This document shows positions 1-6,297 of a stretch of 12,130 nucleotides of DNA, in pieces. The translations under genes and the position numbers were made by a program. The notes below the pieces were generated by a model. The model was not told the DNA's origin. It ran no database searches and worked only from the letters and a program-made list of their open reading frames with translations. Every line of letters starts with the position of its first letter. The first letter of the stretch is position 1. Source of the stretch: Anaerolineae bacterium (lineage in GTDB: Bacteria; Chloroflexota; Anaerolineae; JAFGEY01); the NCBI GenBank assembly GCA_016929205.1, contig JAFGJF010000082.1, forward strand, positions 1 through 12,130, read 5' to 3'.

Positions 1-1
1 C

Positions 2-853
2 GTCGTTGGCGTGGCCGGCAGCACCGAGACGGCTTACAGCAATCGCTGGAGCCAGGCTGTGCTTGAGACAGGCGGAGCCGAGATCGACTATTTTGTGATC
101 CACACCTATCCCAGCTATTACAATTACGGCAATCCGGACAAAGAATTGGCCGAGATCGTGGCGATGCCTCAGGATCACTGGAAAAGACTCAAAGACAGTG
201 CTGACAAAGCGCTCGACGCATATGCGCCCGGCGTGACGATGCCCCTGGTCGTCAACGAGTACGAGATCGTGCCAGTGTGGGGCAAACCGGACGTGCGCAA
301 CTATATGAACAAAGTCGTCGACGCGATCTGGATCGCCGACTCGATCGGCCAGATGATCCACAACGGGTTCGACATCGCCGCCCAATGGGACATCATGAAC
401 GGCAAGTCGGACGACTGGGGCAACGAGTTCGGCCTGATGAAGGCCGATGGCTCCAACGACCGCCAGCCCAAATACTGGGCCTTTCCGATCTGGTCGCGCT
501 TTGGCACGACGATGCTGCCGGTCCAATCGTCGGCTAATGCGGAGAGTGAGTTGAGCGTCTACGCCGGCAGGCTGGAGGATGGCACGATCACGCTGCTGGT
601 CATCAACAAGAGCGACCGATTTGCCGACGTGGCAATCACCCTGGCGGGCGTGCAGCAGATCAGCGGCGGCCTGGTCGACGTGGTCGCGGCGCCGTCGCTG
701 GATTCGACCACGGCGACCTTTAACGGCGTCGCGGAACCAGCGGATGACCTGTCGGATGCGCCGCCGTCCGAAATCGCAGCGGGCCAGAGCAACCGGCTGA
801 ATCACACCCTGGACCCATTTTCGATCACCCTGCTGCGGTTGAACGCCAAATAG
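2..853 (+). CDS. Glycoside hydrolase, alpha-L-arabinofuranosidase-like (C-terminal part)
   Basis: The reading frame is open to the left window edge, so the true start lies outside. The GTG at 11 has no ribosome binding site and is not taken as a start. What remains looks like the second half of a TIM-barrel glycosidase of clan GH-A (GH51/GH39/GH30 style) followed by a beta-sandwich. Counting from the GTG at 11, a HTYPSYYNYGN strand-loop lies at residues 31-41. A VVNEY motif follows whose Glu83 (codon 257-259) sits where clan-A enzymes carry the catalytic nucleophile. After that come AAQWDIMNG and PKYWAFPIWSRFG, and from about residue 180 a domain with the SELSVYAGRLEDGTITLLVINKS pattern of an all-beta C-terminal domain. 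The likely role is hydrolysis of arabinose- or xylose-containing polysaccharide. The signal peptide and acid/base residue are not visible. The family call is moderate and the substrate is a guess. The stop is TAG. Confidence 0.7.
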   Translation, partial: VVGVAGSTETAYSNRWSQAVLETGGAEIDYFVIHTYPSYYNYGNPDKELAEIVAMPQDHWKRLKDSADKALDAYAPGVTMPLVVNEYEIVPVWGKPDVRNYMNKVVDAIWIADSIGQMIHNGFDIAAQWDIMNGKSDDWGNEFGLMKADGSNDRQPKYWAFPIWSRFGTTMLPVQSSANAESELSVYAGRLEDGTITLLVINKSDRFADVAITLAGVQQISGGLVDVVAAPSLDSTTATFNGVAEPADDLSDAPPSEIAAGQSNRLNHTLDPFSITLLRLNAK

Positions 854-870
854 CCAAAGCGTTGAGTCTC

Positions 871-890
871 GTGCCTCGACCCAACCTACG
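871..890. repeat. Half copy of a GTAGGTTGGGT-type repeat
   Basis: Just after the glycosidase stop, the 13 bases GACCCAACCTACG (878-890) are the exact reverse complement of CGTAGGTTGGGTC at 2001-2013. The two therefore form a widely spaced inverted pair around the membrane pseudogene and the kinase. From memory, palindromic elements built on GTAGGTTGGGT...ACCCAACCTAC are scattered in many bacterial genomes. Only one half is present here. The short TCACTACGTCACTT following it shows a small ACGTCACT direct repeat. Confidence 0.45.
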
Positions 891-925
891 TCACTACGTC
901 ACTTGACAGACAAGAGGTAACACAC

Positions 926-1267
926 ATGACCGAACACACCGTACAACCCAAACGCAAAATCGGCGTCTTGATCTGGTTGATCGTCTCGCAGTTGATGGCA
1001 CTGGGCACGCTCTTTTTCTGGGTCATTGCGGCGGGCACGTCTGTGATGGCTCTCGACGAAGGCTCAAGCCGCGAGGCATAGAGATTTGTCATCCTGGTCT
1101 GGGCCTACCCCCTCTTCCCGCTGGTCATGGCCATCGGCGCATGGCTCGCGTTCGCCTTCCGCAAGAACTGGCTGGCGGCCATCCTCTCCACGACGACCTT
1201 TTTGCCGCCGGTTCTGTTTATTCTTTTTATGCAGATTCAGACCTGGATCTGGAAAATGAGTAGATAA
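926..1267 (+). pseudogene. Small membrane protein gene interrupted by an in-frame TAG
   Basis: The frame opens at ATG 926 behind a good ribosome binding site (AAGAGGT at 912-918, 7-nt gap) and would run 113 codons to TAA at 1265-1267. Codon 52 is TAG (1079-1081). Translation continues past it in the same frame as clearly membrane-protein-like sequence. Residues about 12-42 form one hydrophobic segment (GVLIWLIVSQLMALGTLFFW). After the stop, residues 54-78 (FVILVWAYPLFPLVMAIGAW) and 83-110 (ending PPVLFILFMQIQTWIW) form two more. The codon bias is unchanged across the stop, so this looks like one three-helix protein with a recent nonsense change (CAG to TAG would be a single step) or a sequencing error. 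I do not recognise the family. The kinase gene starts 39 nt downstream, so the two may be co-transcribed. Confidence 0.6.
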
Positions 1268-1306
1268 TGTGGTTGCCACCCGACTTTTTGTAGAGGTCAC
1301 AACGAC

Positions 1307-1903
1307 ATGAGATACCCCAAAGTGATTTACCTGGGCGGCGCGCCCATGCTCGGCAAAACGACAGCCGCCCGCATTCTGGCCTGCCGGCTGGGCTATAGCA
1401 GCGTCTCTACGGATGACATTGGGATGGCGGTCGGAGCCGTCACAAAAAAGGACAAGGATCCGATCGATTATCGCGAATACTATATCGTGAACAGCACGGA
1501 AACGCTGATCCAGGACGCCAACAAGGGACACGAACGCTTGTGGCCGGCGCTGCGGACGATCATTCAGAACCACGAAGACTGGGGCCATCCCCTGGTCATC
1601 GAAGGATGGGCGCTGAGACCATCCTGTGTTCACGCTTTATCTGGTGACGTTTCGGGCGTATTTCTGTTGGCCGATGAAGCATTGATCGAAAAACGCGTGC
1701 GGGCCAGCGCTTTCAGCGAGGGCGCATCCGATGTGGAACTGATGATCGCGCGGTATTGTCAAAGAAGCTTTTGGTACAATGCACACTTTGAGGATGAGGT
1801 GATTCGTCTGGGCCTGAAATCGCTCGTGATTTCAGACGGCATGCGGCCGGAAGAGATTGTCGGCGTGTGCATGAGCTTGCTGTCCCGAGATGCAGATCAT
1901 TAG
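1307..1903 (+). CDS. P-loop NTPase, putative small-molecule kinase (2-phosphoglycerate kinase-like)
   Basis: This is a 198-residue protein with a Walker A loop, GGAPMLGKTT, at residues 10-19 (Lys17 binds phosphate). STDDIGMAV follows at about residues 34-42, where kinases of this fold place the acidic residues that hold substrate or magnesium. The segment LVIEGWALRP resembles the 'I-E-G' strand of 2-phosphoglycerate kinase and zeta-toxin-type P-loop kinases, and LIEKRVRAS could supply LID arginines. There are no membrane segments or signal peptide, so it should be cytosolic. ATG 1307 is preceded by AGAGGT (1292-1297), 9 nt away. The fold call is secure. The substrate (sugar phosphate, nucleoside or nucleotide) cannot be read from the sequence. 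The gene follows the broken membrane-protein gene and ends in TAG. No terminator is evident after it. Confidence 0.7.
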   Translation: MRYPKVIYLGGAPMLGKTTAARILACRLGYSSVSTDDIGMAVGAVTKKDKDPIDYREYYIVNSTETLIQDANKGHERLWPALRTIIQNHEDWGHPLVIEGWALRPSCVHALSGDVSGVFLLADEALIEKRVRASAFSEGASDVELMIARYCQRSFWYNAHFEDEVIRLGLKSLVISDGMRPEEIVGVCMSLLSRDADH

Positions 1904-2000
1904 CAGGCTCGTGCAGCCATCCGCGCGGGCACCCCAAATATGATCAGCCCAACCAGTTAACCGCATCCACAGAGCTTGCCGTGCCGATCTGCAAGCCAGG

Positions 2001-2059
2001 CGTAGGTTGGGTCTCGGGCGGTAGAACCCACCACACTCGATCCAACCTAACCTAACCTA
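2001..2059. repeat. Imperfect palindrome plus AACCT tandem units
   Basis: TAGGTTGG (2003-2010) is the exact reverse complement of CCAACCTA (2042-2049), so the segment can fold with a 31-nt loop. A competing short stem pairs TGGGT (2008-2012) with ACCCA (2026-2030). The right arm runs straight into further AACCT units at 2050-2058 and then into the glycosidase fossil. The left end, CGTAGGTTGGGTC, matches the half repeat at 878-890 in opposite orientation. It resembles a dispersed palindromic intergenic repeat whose right end was altered by slippage or recombination. Confidence 0.5.
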
Positions 2060-2109
2060 TCCCAACGACCACAATGACGGGAATCCAGCCAAAGAACTGG
2101 CCGAGATCG
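2055..2109 (+). pseudogene. 55-nt fossil of a glycoside hydrolase gene
   Basis: By direct alignment this stretch matches 104-158 of the glycosidase gene at 46 of 55 positions without gaps and in the same orientation. Read in the matching frame it gives TYPNDHNDGNPAKELAEI against TYPSYYNYGNPDKELAEI in the intact gene. Three of the nine differences are silent (GGC/GGG, CCG/CCA, TTG/CTG), so the source was probably a diverged coding paralogue rather than a recent copy of the neighbour. The match starts inside ACCTATCCC, where the AACCT repeat units share sequence with the gene, and fades after 2109. It has no start, no continuation and no function of its own. It lies 18 nt upstream of the proposed promoter of the two-component operon. 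Confidence 0.65.
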
Positions 2110-2126
2110 CATCGCCTGCAATCAAT

Positions 2127-2154
2127 TTCACAAACGTTTGATCCATGCTATAAT
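2127..2154 (+). promoter_or_regulatory. Sigma-70-type promoter for the two-component operon
   Basis: TTCACA (2127-2132, five of six matches to TTGACA) and a perfect TATAAT (2149-2154) are 16 nt apart, 33 nt upstream of the regulator's start. The spacer contains the perfect 10-bp palindrome CAAACGTTTG (2131-2140), which overlaps the end of the -35 box and could be an operator. The assignment rests on motif match and position only. Confidence 0.55.
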
Positions 2155-2186
2155 AAAAGTCAGCAGGATTGGAAATTGGAGCAGAC

Positions 2187-2894
2187 ATGAAAAGCAAGAT
2201 TCTCGTCGTCGAAGATGATGCGACACTGTTGGATACACTCGAATATACTCTGAGCCGGCAGGAACACGAGGTTTTCACCGCGACCAATGGCATCGAGGGC
2301 CTAGCACTGGCCCGGCAAGAGCATCCCGATCTGATCATCCTGGATCTGATGCTGCCCGGCATGGACGGATTGGAAGTATGCCGTATCCTGCGCCAAGAAA
2401 TGATTGTCCCTGTGATCATGCTCACCGCGCGCGCAGAAGAAGTGGACAAGGTCGTGGGCCTGGAAGTCGGTGCGGACGATTACGTGACCAAACCCTTTGG
2501 TATGCGGGAACTGTTGGCCCGGGTCAAGGCACAGTTGCGACGCACGCGTTTTACGCAGCAAGAGCCCCCTCCGGGCCAGAACATCCCTATGCAGGCCGAA
2601 CTGACGTTTGGCAACCTGACGATCAATGAAACTCGCTGCGAGGTGACACTGGATGGAGAATCGCTCCACCTCAAACCTCAAGAATACGATCTGCTGCTCT
2701 TTCTGGCCCGGAATCGAAACATGGCCCTTTCGCGCGATCTGATTCTGGAACGCGTTTGGGGATGGGATTATGACGGAGGCAGCCGCACGGTAGACGTCCA
2801 CGTGCGCTGGCTGCGGGAAAAGATCGAGACAGACCCGGCCAACCCCGTGCGCATCGTCACCGTACGGGGTGTTGGCTACCGTTTCGAAGCATAG
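2187..2894 (+). CDS. OmpR/PhoB-family DNA-binding response regulator
   Basis: This is a 235-residue regulator. The receiver domain (about 4-118) has the acidic pocket Glu9/Asp10/Asp11, the phospho-accepting Asp53 in [13 protein letters not shown], Thr80 and Lys102 in YVTKPF. A winged-helix effector domain (about 138-233) shows LTLxP-like [17 protein letters not shown], the recognition-helix region [16 protein letters not shown] and the C-terminal hairpin VRGVGYRFE. It should bind promoter DNA as a dimer after phosphorylation by the kinase encoded just downstream. ATG 2187 is chosen because GGAG (2178-2181) sits 5 nt before it. A TTG six codons upstream would place that site inside the gene. 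The arrangement and partner resemble PhoB/PhoR or WalR/WalK systems. Which of these it matches cannot be settled from the sequence. Confidence 0.93.
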   Translation: MKSKILVVEDDATLLDTLEYTLSRQEHEVFTATNGIEGLALARQEHPDLIILDLMLPGMDGLEVCRILRQEMIVPVIMLTARAEEVDKVVGLEVGADDYVTKPFGMRELLARVKAQLRRTRFTQQEPPPGQNIPMQAELTFGNLTINETRCEVTLDGESLHLKPQEYDLLLFLARNRNMALSRDLILERVWGWDYDGGSRTVDVHVRWLREKIETDPANPVRIVTVRGVGYRFEA

Positions 2895-2901
2895 GAGACC
2901 C

Positions 2902-4707
2902 ATGTTCGAGCGCATCCGCTGGCGTATCGCCATTCCCTACATGCTCATGATCTTGGCCGGTATGACCTTGATGGTGATTTACCTTTCAGACCTGGTCCGC
3001 AGCGCTTATCTCGACAGGCTGCAAGACCAGTTGATAGCCGAAGCCAAACTGATTGGCGATGCCCTTCAGCCACTTCTTCCCCAAGATCTGCCGGCCAAGG
3101 CGTACGACCCCCTTGCCTATCGCTACGCACGCCTGCTGGATGCACGGATTACGATCATCGATCCCGATGGTGTGATCATTGGCGAATCGCACATGAGTCG
3201 AATCCAGATGGACAATCACCTGAACCGCCCCGAAGTCCAGCAGGCACTGTCGGCAGGACAAGGAAGCAGCATCCGCTTTAGCGAAACGGTGGGCTATGAT
3301 ATGATGTATGCCGCCGTTAGCGTAACCACAGGAGAACAACTGGTGAACCCGACATCGGGCACCGTGCTCGGAATCATCCGAGTGTCACTGCCCTTGAGCG
3401 AGGTCACTGCCCAGGTCAATCGTTTGCAACGAGCCGTCCTGCTGGCAGCCTTGATTGCCACATTGATGGTCGCAGTGCTGGCCGCGATCATTGCCGAGCG
3501 CATCACAAAACCCATACGCCGCCTGACGCAGGTGGCCGAACAAGTCGCCGAAGGGGACCTGAGCGCACGCCTCTTGCCCACTACGCGCGACGAGATCGGC
3601 AAGCTCACGCAGGTATTCAACCGTATGGCCGATCAACTCGATGAAAAGATCACCACGCTGGCTCAAGAGCAAAGCCGCCTGTCCGCGGTGCTGGATAATA
3701 TGGCTGGAGGGGCGATCATCATCGACCAATCTGAGCGTGTACGTCTGATCAACCCTGCGGCAGCCCGTCTTTTGGACATCCCGCCGCAAGAGGCCCTGGG
3801 ACTATCCGTCACCCAGGTCGTACGACATCACCAACTGGTCGATCTGTGGCAGCGCTGCCGCGATCAGGGACAAGAACAGAGTGCAACCGTGGAAATCGGA
3901 CGCCAGAACCTGTTCTTGCAAGCTATTGCCAGACCCTTTCAAGCCGCAGACACCAGGGGATATCTGTTCATCCTCCAGGATCTGACACGCATCCGCCGTC
4001 TGGAGACCATACGTCGAGACTTTATCAGCAACATCTCGCACGAACTGCGCACCCCCCTGGCCGGACTAAAGGCACTGGTAGACACACTGCGCTATGGGGC
4101 AATGGAAGATCCGCCGGCAGCACAGCGTTTCCTGGACCGGATGGAGATTGAAGTAGATGCCTTGACCCAGATGGTCGAGGAACTTCTCGAACTGTCCCGC
4201 ATCGAGTCGGGCAAAATGCCGTTGCGACTGGCGCCTGTCGCCGTGAGCGACCTGATCCTTCTGCCCGTGGAACGGCTGGAGCCACAGGCAGATAGAGCAA
4301 ACCTGTCCGTAGATGTCGATCCGCTCTCCGACCTGCCTCTCGTCTTGGCTGAAAGGGAGCGCATCCAGCAGGTGGTCACCAACCTGGTGCACAACGCCAT
4401 CAAGTTCACACCTTCAGGTGGACGGGTGCGCATCTCTGCCCAAGTAGATGGAGAAAATCTGGTCATCTCGGTACGCGACACGGGTGTCGGCATCCTGCCG
4501 GATGATTTGCCGCGCATCTTTGAACGGTTTTACAAGGCAGACCGCGCGCGCAGTGGTGGCGGAACGGGTTTGGGGTTAGCCATCGCCAAACACATTGTCC
4601 AAATCCATGGTGGGCGTATCTGGGCCGAAAGCCCATGGATAGATCCCGACACAGGTGAGAGGATACAAGGCAGCACGTTCCACTTTTCGCTGCAGCTGGC
4701 CAACTAG
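2902..4707 (+). CDS. Membrane sensor histidine kinase, PhoR/WalK-like
   Basis: This 601-residue kinase has the order TM1 (9-28), an extracytoplasmic sensor (about 30-177), TM2 (178-199), HAMP (about 200-252), PAS (about 265-365), HisKA and HATPase_c. The sensor has the IIDPDGVIIGES and NHLNRPEVQQAL motifs typical of PhoR/WalK-type outer domains. The phosphorylated residue is His380 in ISNISHELRTPLAG. In the ATPase domain the N box is NLVHNAIKF (Asn494/Asn498), the G1 box is DTGVGI (Asp526) and the G2 region is GGGTGLGLAI near 554. All catalytic motifs are intact. ATG 2902 follows AGGAGA (2893-2898), which overlaps the regulator's TAG stop, so the pair is one translationally close operon. The signal may be envelope stress or phosphate, by analogy only. 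Confidence 0.93.
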   Translation: MFERIRWRIAIPYMLMILAGMTLMVIYLSDLVRSAYLDRLQDQLIAEAKLIGDALQPLLPQDLPAKAYDPLAYRYARLLDARITIIDPDGVIIGESHMSRIQMDNHLNRPEVQQALSAGQGSSIRFSETVGYDMMYAAVSVTTGEQLVNPTSGTVLGIIRVSLPLSEVTAQVNRLQRAVLLAALIATLMVAVLAAIIAERITKPIRRLTQVAEQVAEGDLSARLLPTTRDEIGKLTQVFNRMADQLDEKITTLAQEQSRLSAVLDNMAGGAIIIDQSERVRLINPAAARLLDIPPQEALGLSVTQVVRHHQLVDLWQRCRDQGQEQSATVEIGRQNLFLQAIARPFQAADTRGYLFILQDLTRIRRLETIRRDFISNISHELRTPLAGLKALVDTLRYGAMEDPPAAQRFLDRMEIEVDALTQMVEELLELSRIESGKMPLRLAPVAVSDLILLPVERLEPQADRANLSVDVDPLSDLPLVLAERERIQQVVTNLVHNAIKFTPSGGRVRISAQVDGENLVISVRDTGVGILPDDLPRIFERFYKADRARSGGGTGLGLAIAKHIVQIHGGRIWAESPWIDPDTGERIQGSTFHFSLQLAN

Positions 4708-4749
4708 AAAAAAAGGCCTTCATTCAAGGTTCTACCGGCAAAAAAATCC

Positions 4750-4778
4750 TTTACTTTTGAACGATCTTGATGTACAAT
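4750..4778 (+). promoter_or_regulatory. Sigma-70-type promoter for the sigma factor gene
   Basis: TTTACT (4750-4755, four of six matches) and TACAAT (4773-4778, five of six) are separated by an ideal 17 nt. Transcription would begin near 4785, about 175 nt before the sigma factor start. This gives the sigma factor its own expression, apart from the two-component operon that ends at 4707. Confidence 0.5.
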
Positions 4779-4791
4779 AGATCGGTATCCC

Positions 4792-4809
4792 TGTCACAAA
4801 ACCGTGACA
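4792..4809. promoter_or_regulatory. 18-nt palindrome at the expected transcript start (possible operator)
   Basis: TGTCAC (4792-4797) and GTGACA (4804-4809) are perfect inverted 6-mers around the spacer AAAACC. They lie 14 nt past the -10 box, where a bound dimer would block transcription, or where the RNA would form a small 5' hairpin. A second small stem, GGGGA (4827-4831) with TCCCC (4841-4845), follows in the same leader. The rest of the leader to 4960 contains no ORF that I trust. The regulator is unknown. Confidence 0.4.
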
Positions 4810-4960
4810 AATGACATTTAGTCCATGGGGAAAGGATTTGTCCCCTACGATCTGCGAGTCTGTTGCTCTTTAAAAGTTGAATATGTGCCCCTTTTTCGTT
4901 GGACCAGTCGAGAGCGCCCAATCCTATTCTGCTAACCCAGATTGCAAAAGGAGAACGCCT

Positions 4961-5539
4961 GTGGAAACGCGACACGAGTCTGACGAAGCCTTGGTTAAAC
5001 GTCTCTTACCGAGCACAAACAACAATCCCGAGGATCGAGCCAACGCCTGGGCAGAGTGGTATGCCAATACGGGAGCGGCGTCCGTGTTGGCTTTTGTAAG
5101 AACCAAGAACACCACGCCTGTACCCGATGGCGATATCTTGCAAGAGGCTATGCTGACTGCTTTTACAGAGGTAGAACGCGGCCGTTACCAGCCCCGCATG
5201 GGGATCCCGTTTGCCGCCTACGTCAAGGGTATCGCGCGAAACAAGATCCGAGAAGCACGAAGGCGAACCCGGCGGTTCATTCCACTGGAAGAGACCTCAC
5301 ATCACCTGTTCGAAAGCGACCAACTCTGTCCAGAAGCCGTCGTCGAACGCCGTGAGCAGCAGGTCTCATTCCACATGGGCTTGGCCAAGTTGCCTCCCTG
5401 CCGGAGGCGTGTCCTGGAAGGATACCTCAAAGGCCACAGCACGATCGAGATCGCTGATGCGCTAGGCATGAGTGCTGAATCGGTACGCCAGCACAAGAGC
5501 CGAGGTGTGCGCAGCCTGAAACAAGAACTGCGTGCATAG
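4961..5539 (+). CDS. RNA polymerase sigma factor, ECF-like sigma-70 family
   Basis: This is a 192-residue protein with only sigma regions 2 and 4. Region 2 (about 30-102) includes DILQEAMLTAFTEVERGRY and FAAYVKGIARNKIREARRR, the usual core-binding and -10-recognition helices. Region 4 (about 136-190) includes LAKLPPCRRRVLEGYLKG and the helix-turn-helix STIEIADALGMSAESVRQHKSR. GTG 4961 is chosen because a strong AAAGGAG (4947-4953) lies 7 nt before it. The frame extends upstream to TTG 4877 and ATG 4883, but those have no ribosome binding site and add 28 residues that fit no family. The region 1-2 junction is slightly long and region 2 diverges from typical ECF sequences. No anti-sigma gene follows; the next 760 nt are non-coding. 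Control may come through the leader or the neighbouring two-component system, which is inference. Confidence 0.85.
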   Translation: METRHESDEALVKRLLPSTNNNPEDRANAWAEWYANTGAASVLAFVRTKNTTPVPDGDILQEAMLTAFTEVERGRYQPRMGIPFAAYVKGIARNKIREARRRTRRFIPLEETSHHLFESDQLCPEAVVERREQQVSFHMGLAKLPPCRRRVLEGYLKGHSTIEIADALGMSAESVRQHKSRGVRSLKQELRA

Positions 5540-5575
5540 GCAATGATGTAACCGCCAATAACCAAGACTTTGATC

Positions 5576-5628
5576 GTAAGGGGGTTCTGGGCGGGCAAAC
5601 AGGTTCCCGTTCGCCCAGACCTCCTTAC
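5576..5628 (+). terminator. Strong hairpin after the sigma factor gene
   Basis: GTAAGGGGGTTCTGGGCG (5576-5593) pairs with CGCCCAGACCTCCTTAC (5612-5628) with only a mismatch and a one-base bulge, and the loop can pair further (AAC/GTT at 5598-5605). It starts 37 nt after the TAG stop. The following CCTTTCGG has no real T-run, so it is a weak match to an intrinsic terminator. From memory it also resembles the GTAGGGGCGA...CGCCCTTAC type of dispersed palindromic repeat. Either role would end or protect the sigma factor mRNA. Confidence 0.5.
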
Positions 5629-5649
5629 CCTTTCGGTCGCTGCCACAGA

Positions 5650-5680
5650 TTGTATCGCCGCGATGGGTTGTATCGCCGCG
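5650..5680 (+). repeat. Two-copy direct repeat, 18-nt period
   Basis: TTGTATCGCCGCG occurs exactly at 5650-5662 and 5668-5680, with ATGGG between. The period of 18 would encode CIAAMG-like repeats in one frame, but the short ORF there has no ribosome binding site or recognisable product. Confidence 0.6.
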
Positions 5681-5691
5681 GTCTGGATGGC

Positions 5692-5810
5692 TCAGACAAG
5701 ACTTTGGAAGCCAATAAAACGACAAGACAATGAGTCTGAGCAACACGACCAGGAAACGTTCTAAAATCCGCGAAACAGCGTGATTTTGGGGTTTCCAAGG
5801 TCTTGACTGA
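5692..5810. repeat. 119-nt inverted-repeat element with an inner hairpin
   Basis: The outer arms at 5692-5712 and 5790-5810 are inverted copies matching at 18 of 21 positions, with the common core CAAGAC-TTGGAA. Inside, AAAATCCGC (5763-5771) pairs with GCGTGATTTT (5778-5787) through nine base pairs and one bulge around a 6-nt loop. This inner stem has the A-tract and T-tract look of a bidirectional terminator. The whole could be a small non-autonomous mobile element, a structured RNA or a compound terminator. No target-site duplication is evident. Confidence 0.4.
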
Positions 5811-6227
5811 CCTGACTGATCATCTGACCGCGTTCTCGACGTCAATCTCAAATCCTGGGGCCGGCTTGGAATTTAATCTCTCCCGCCAAATCCGGAGGGA
5901 TGAGTGACAGATTTAGAATCCGACTTTTTTAAATCAAATCCAAGAGCCCGGCTTTTAGATGTATTTGAAATGTGGAAACTTGGGCCCAACGATAGAAAAA
6001 CGGCTTTTGAATTGCCGGATAATAAATCACTCTGACTCTTGGAGTGACTGGCAGCCTTTATTTTCTAGATTAAATGCCATCGCACACAAATGGATTTTCC
6101 CAACAATCAGCAAAATCCCAAGCTCTGGTCTAGATTCAAAAGCCAAAGTCAATCTTTGGTCGCAAACTCGAATGATGGGAACCTACCTATAATTAACTTT
6201 TTCACAGGCAAAGGGCACATATCAAGC
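5811..6227. other. A+T-rich gene-free stretch
   Basis: About 415 nt without a credible gene. By hand count 5941-6180 is 42% G+C, against about 57-63% in sample lines of the neighbouring genes. It contains only small features: a CTGAC-rich run at 5805-5827, the palindrome TTGGGCCCAA (5980-5989), TCACTC/GAGTGA arms near 6027-6048 and two GGCCGGCTT/GCCCGGCTT-like segments. A 77-codon ORF (5959-6192) has no ribosome binding site and no family resemblance. It may be decayed sequence of foreign origin. Confidence 0.4.
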
Positions 6228-6259
6228 ACTAGACCCCGACAATGTTGTCGGGGTCTAGT
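6228..6259. terminator. Perfect 15-bp stem between convergent transcripts
   Basis: ACTAGACCCCGACAA (6228-6242) and TTGTCGGGGTCTAGT (6245-6259) are perfect inverted copies separated by two bases. The stem lies 38 nt beyond the stop codon of the UvrA gene on the - strand, and also downstream of the + strand genes, so it fits a shared bidirectional terminator. The T-tracts are poor on both sides (TTGTTTCC on +, GCTTGATAT on -), which lowers certainty about intrinsic termination. Confidence 0.65.
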
Positions 6260-6297
6260 TGTTTCCAGGTCATGGGTCATTGGCGAACAAGCTGGCG

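Noticed and set aside
1064..1633. 189-codon ORF on the - strand across the pseudogene and kinase
   Set aside because: It is antisense to a frame with a clear Walker A loop and ribosome binding site, and its own translation shows no motif.
2042..2059. Telomere-like CCTAA units
   Set aside because: There are only about three imperfect units next to a palindrome. This is short slippage, not a telomere or a sign of eukaryotic DNA.
2169..2186. Upstream TTG start for the response regulator
   Set aside because: It would add six residues before the conserved [11 protein letters not shown] start and would put the GGAG site inside the gene.
4708..4732. Possible terminator after the histidine kinase
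   Set aside because: CCTT/AAGG is only a 4-bp stem, and the A-run lies on the wrong side for + strand termination.
4877..4960. 28-residue N-terminal extension of the sigma factor
   Set aside because: TTG 4877 and ATG 4883 have no ribosome binding site, whereas GTG 4961 has AAAGGAG at the right distance and begins just before the conserved part.
5570..5764. 64-codon ORF containing CIAAMGCIAA
   Set aside because: It is built from the large hairpin and the 18-nt direct repeat, with no ribosome binding site. The repeat itself explains it.
5959..6192. 77-codon ORF in the A+T-rich stretch
   Set aside because: It has no ribosome binding site, no recognisable motif and the odd composition of its surroundings. 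It is best read as chance.
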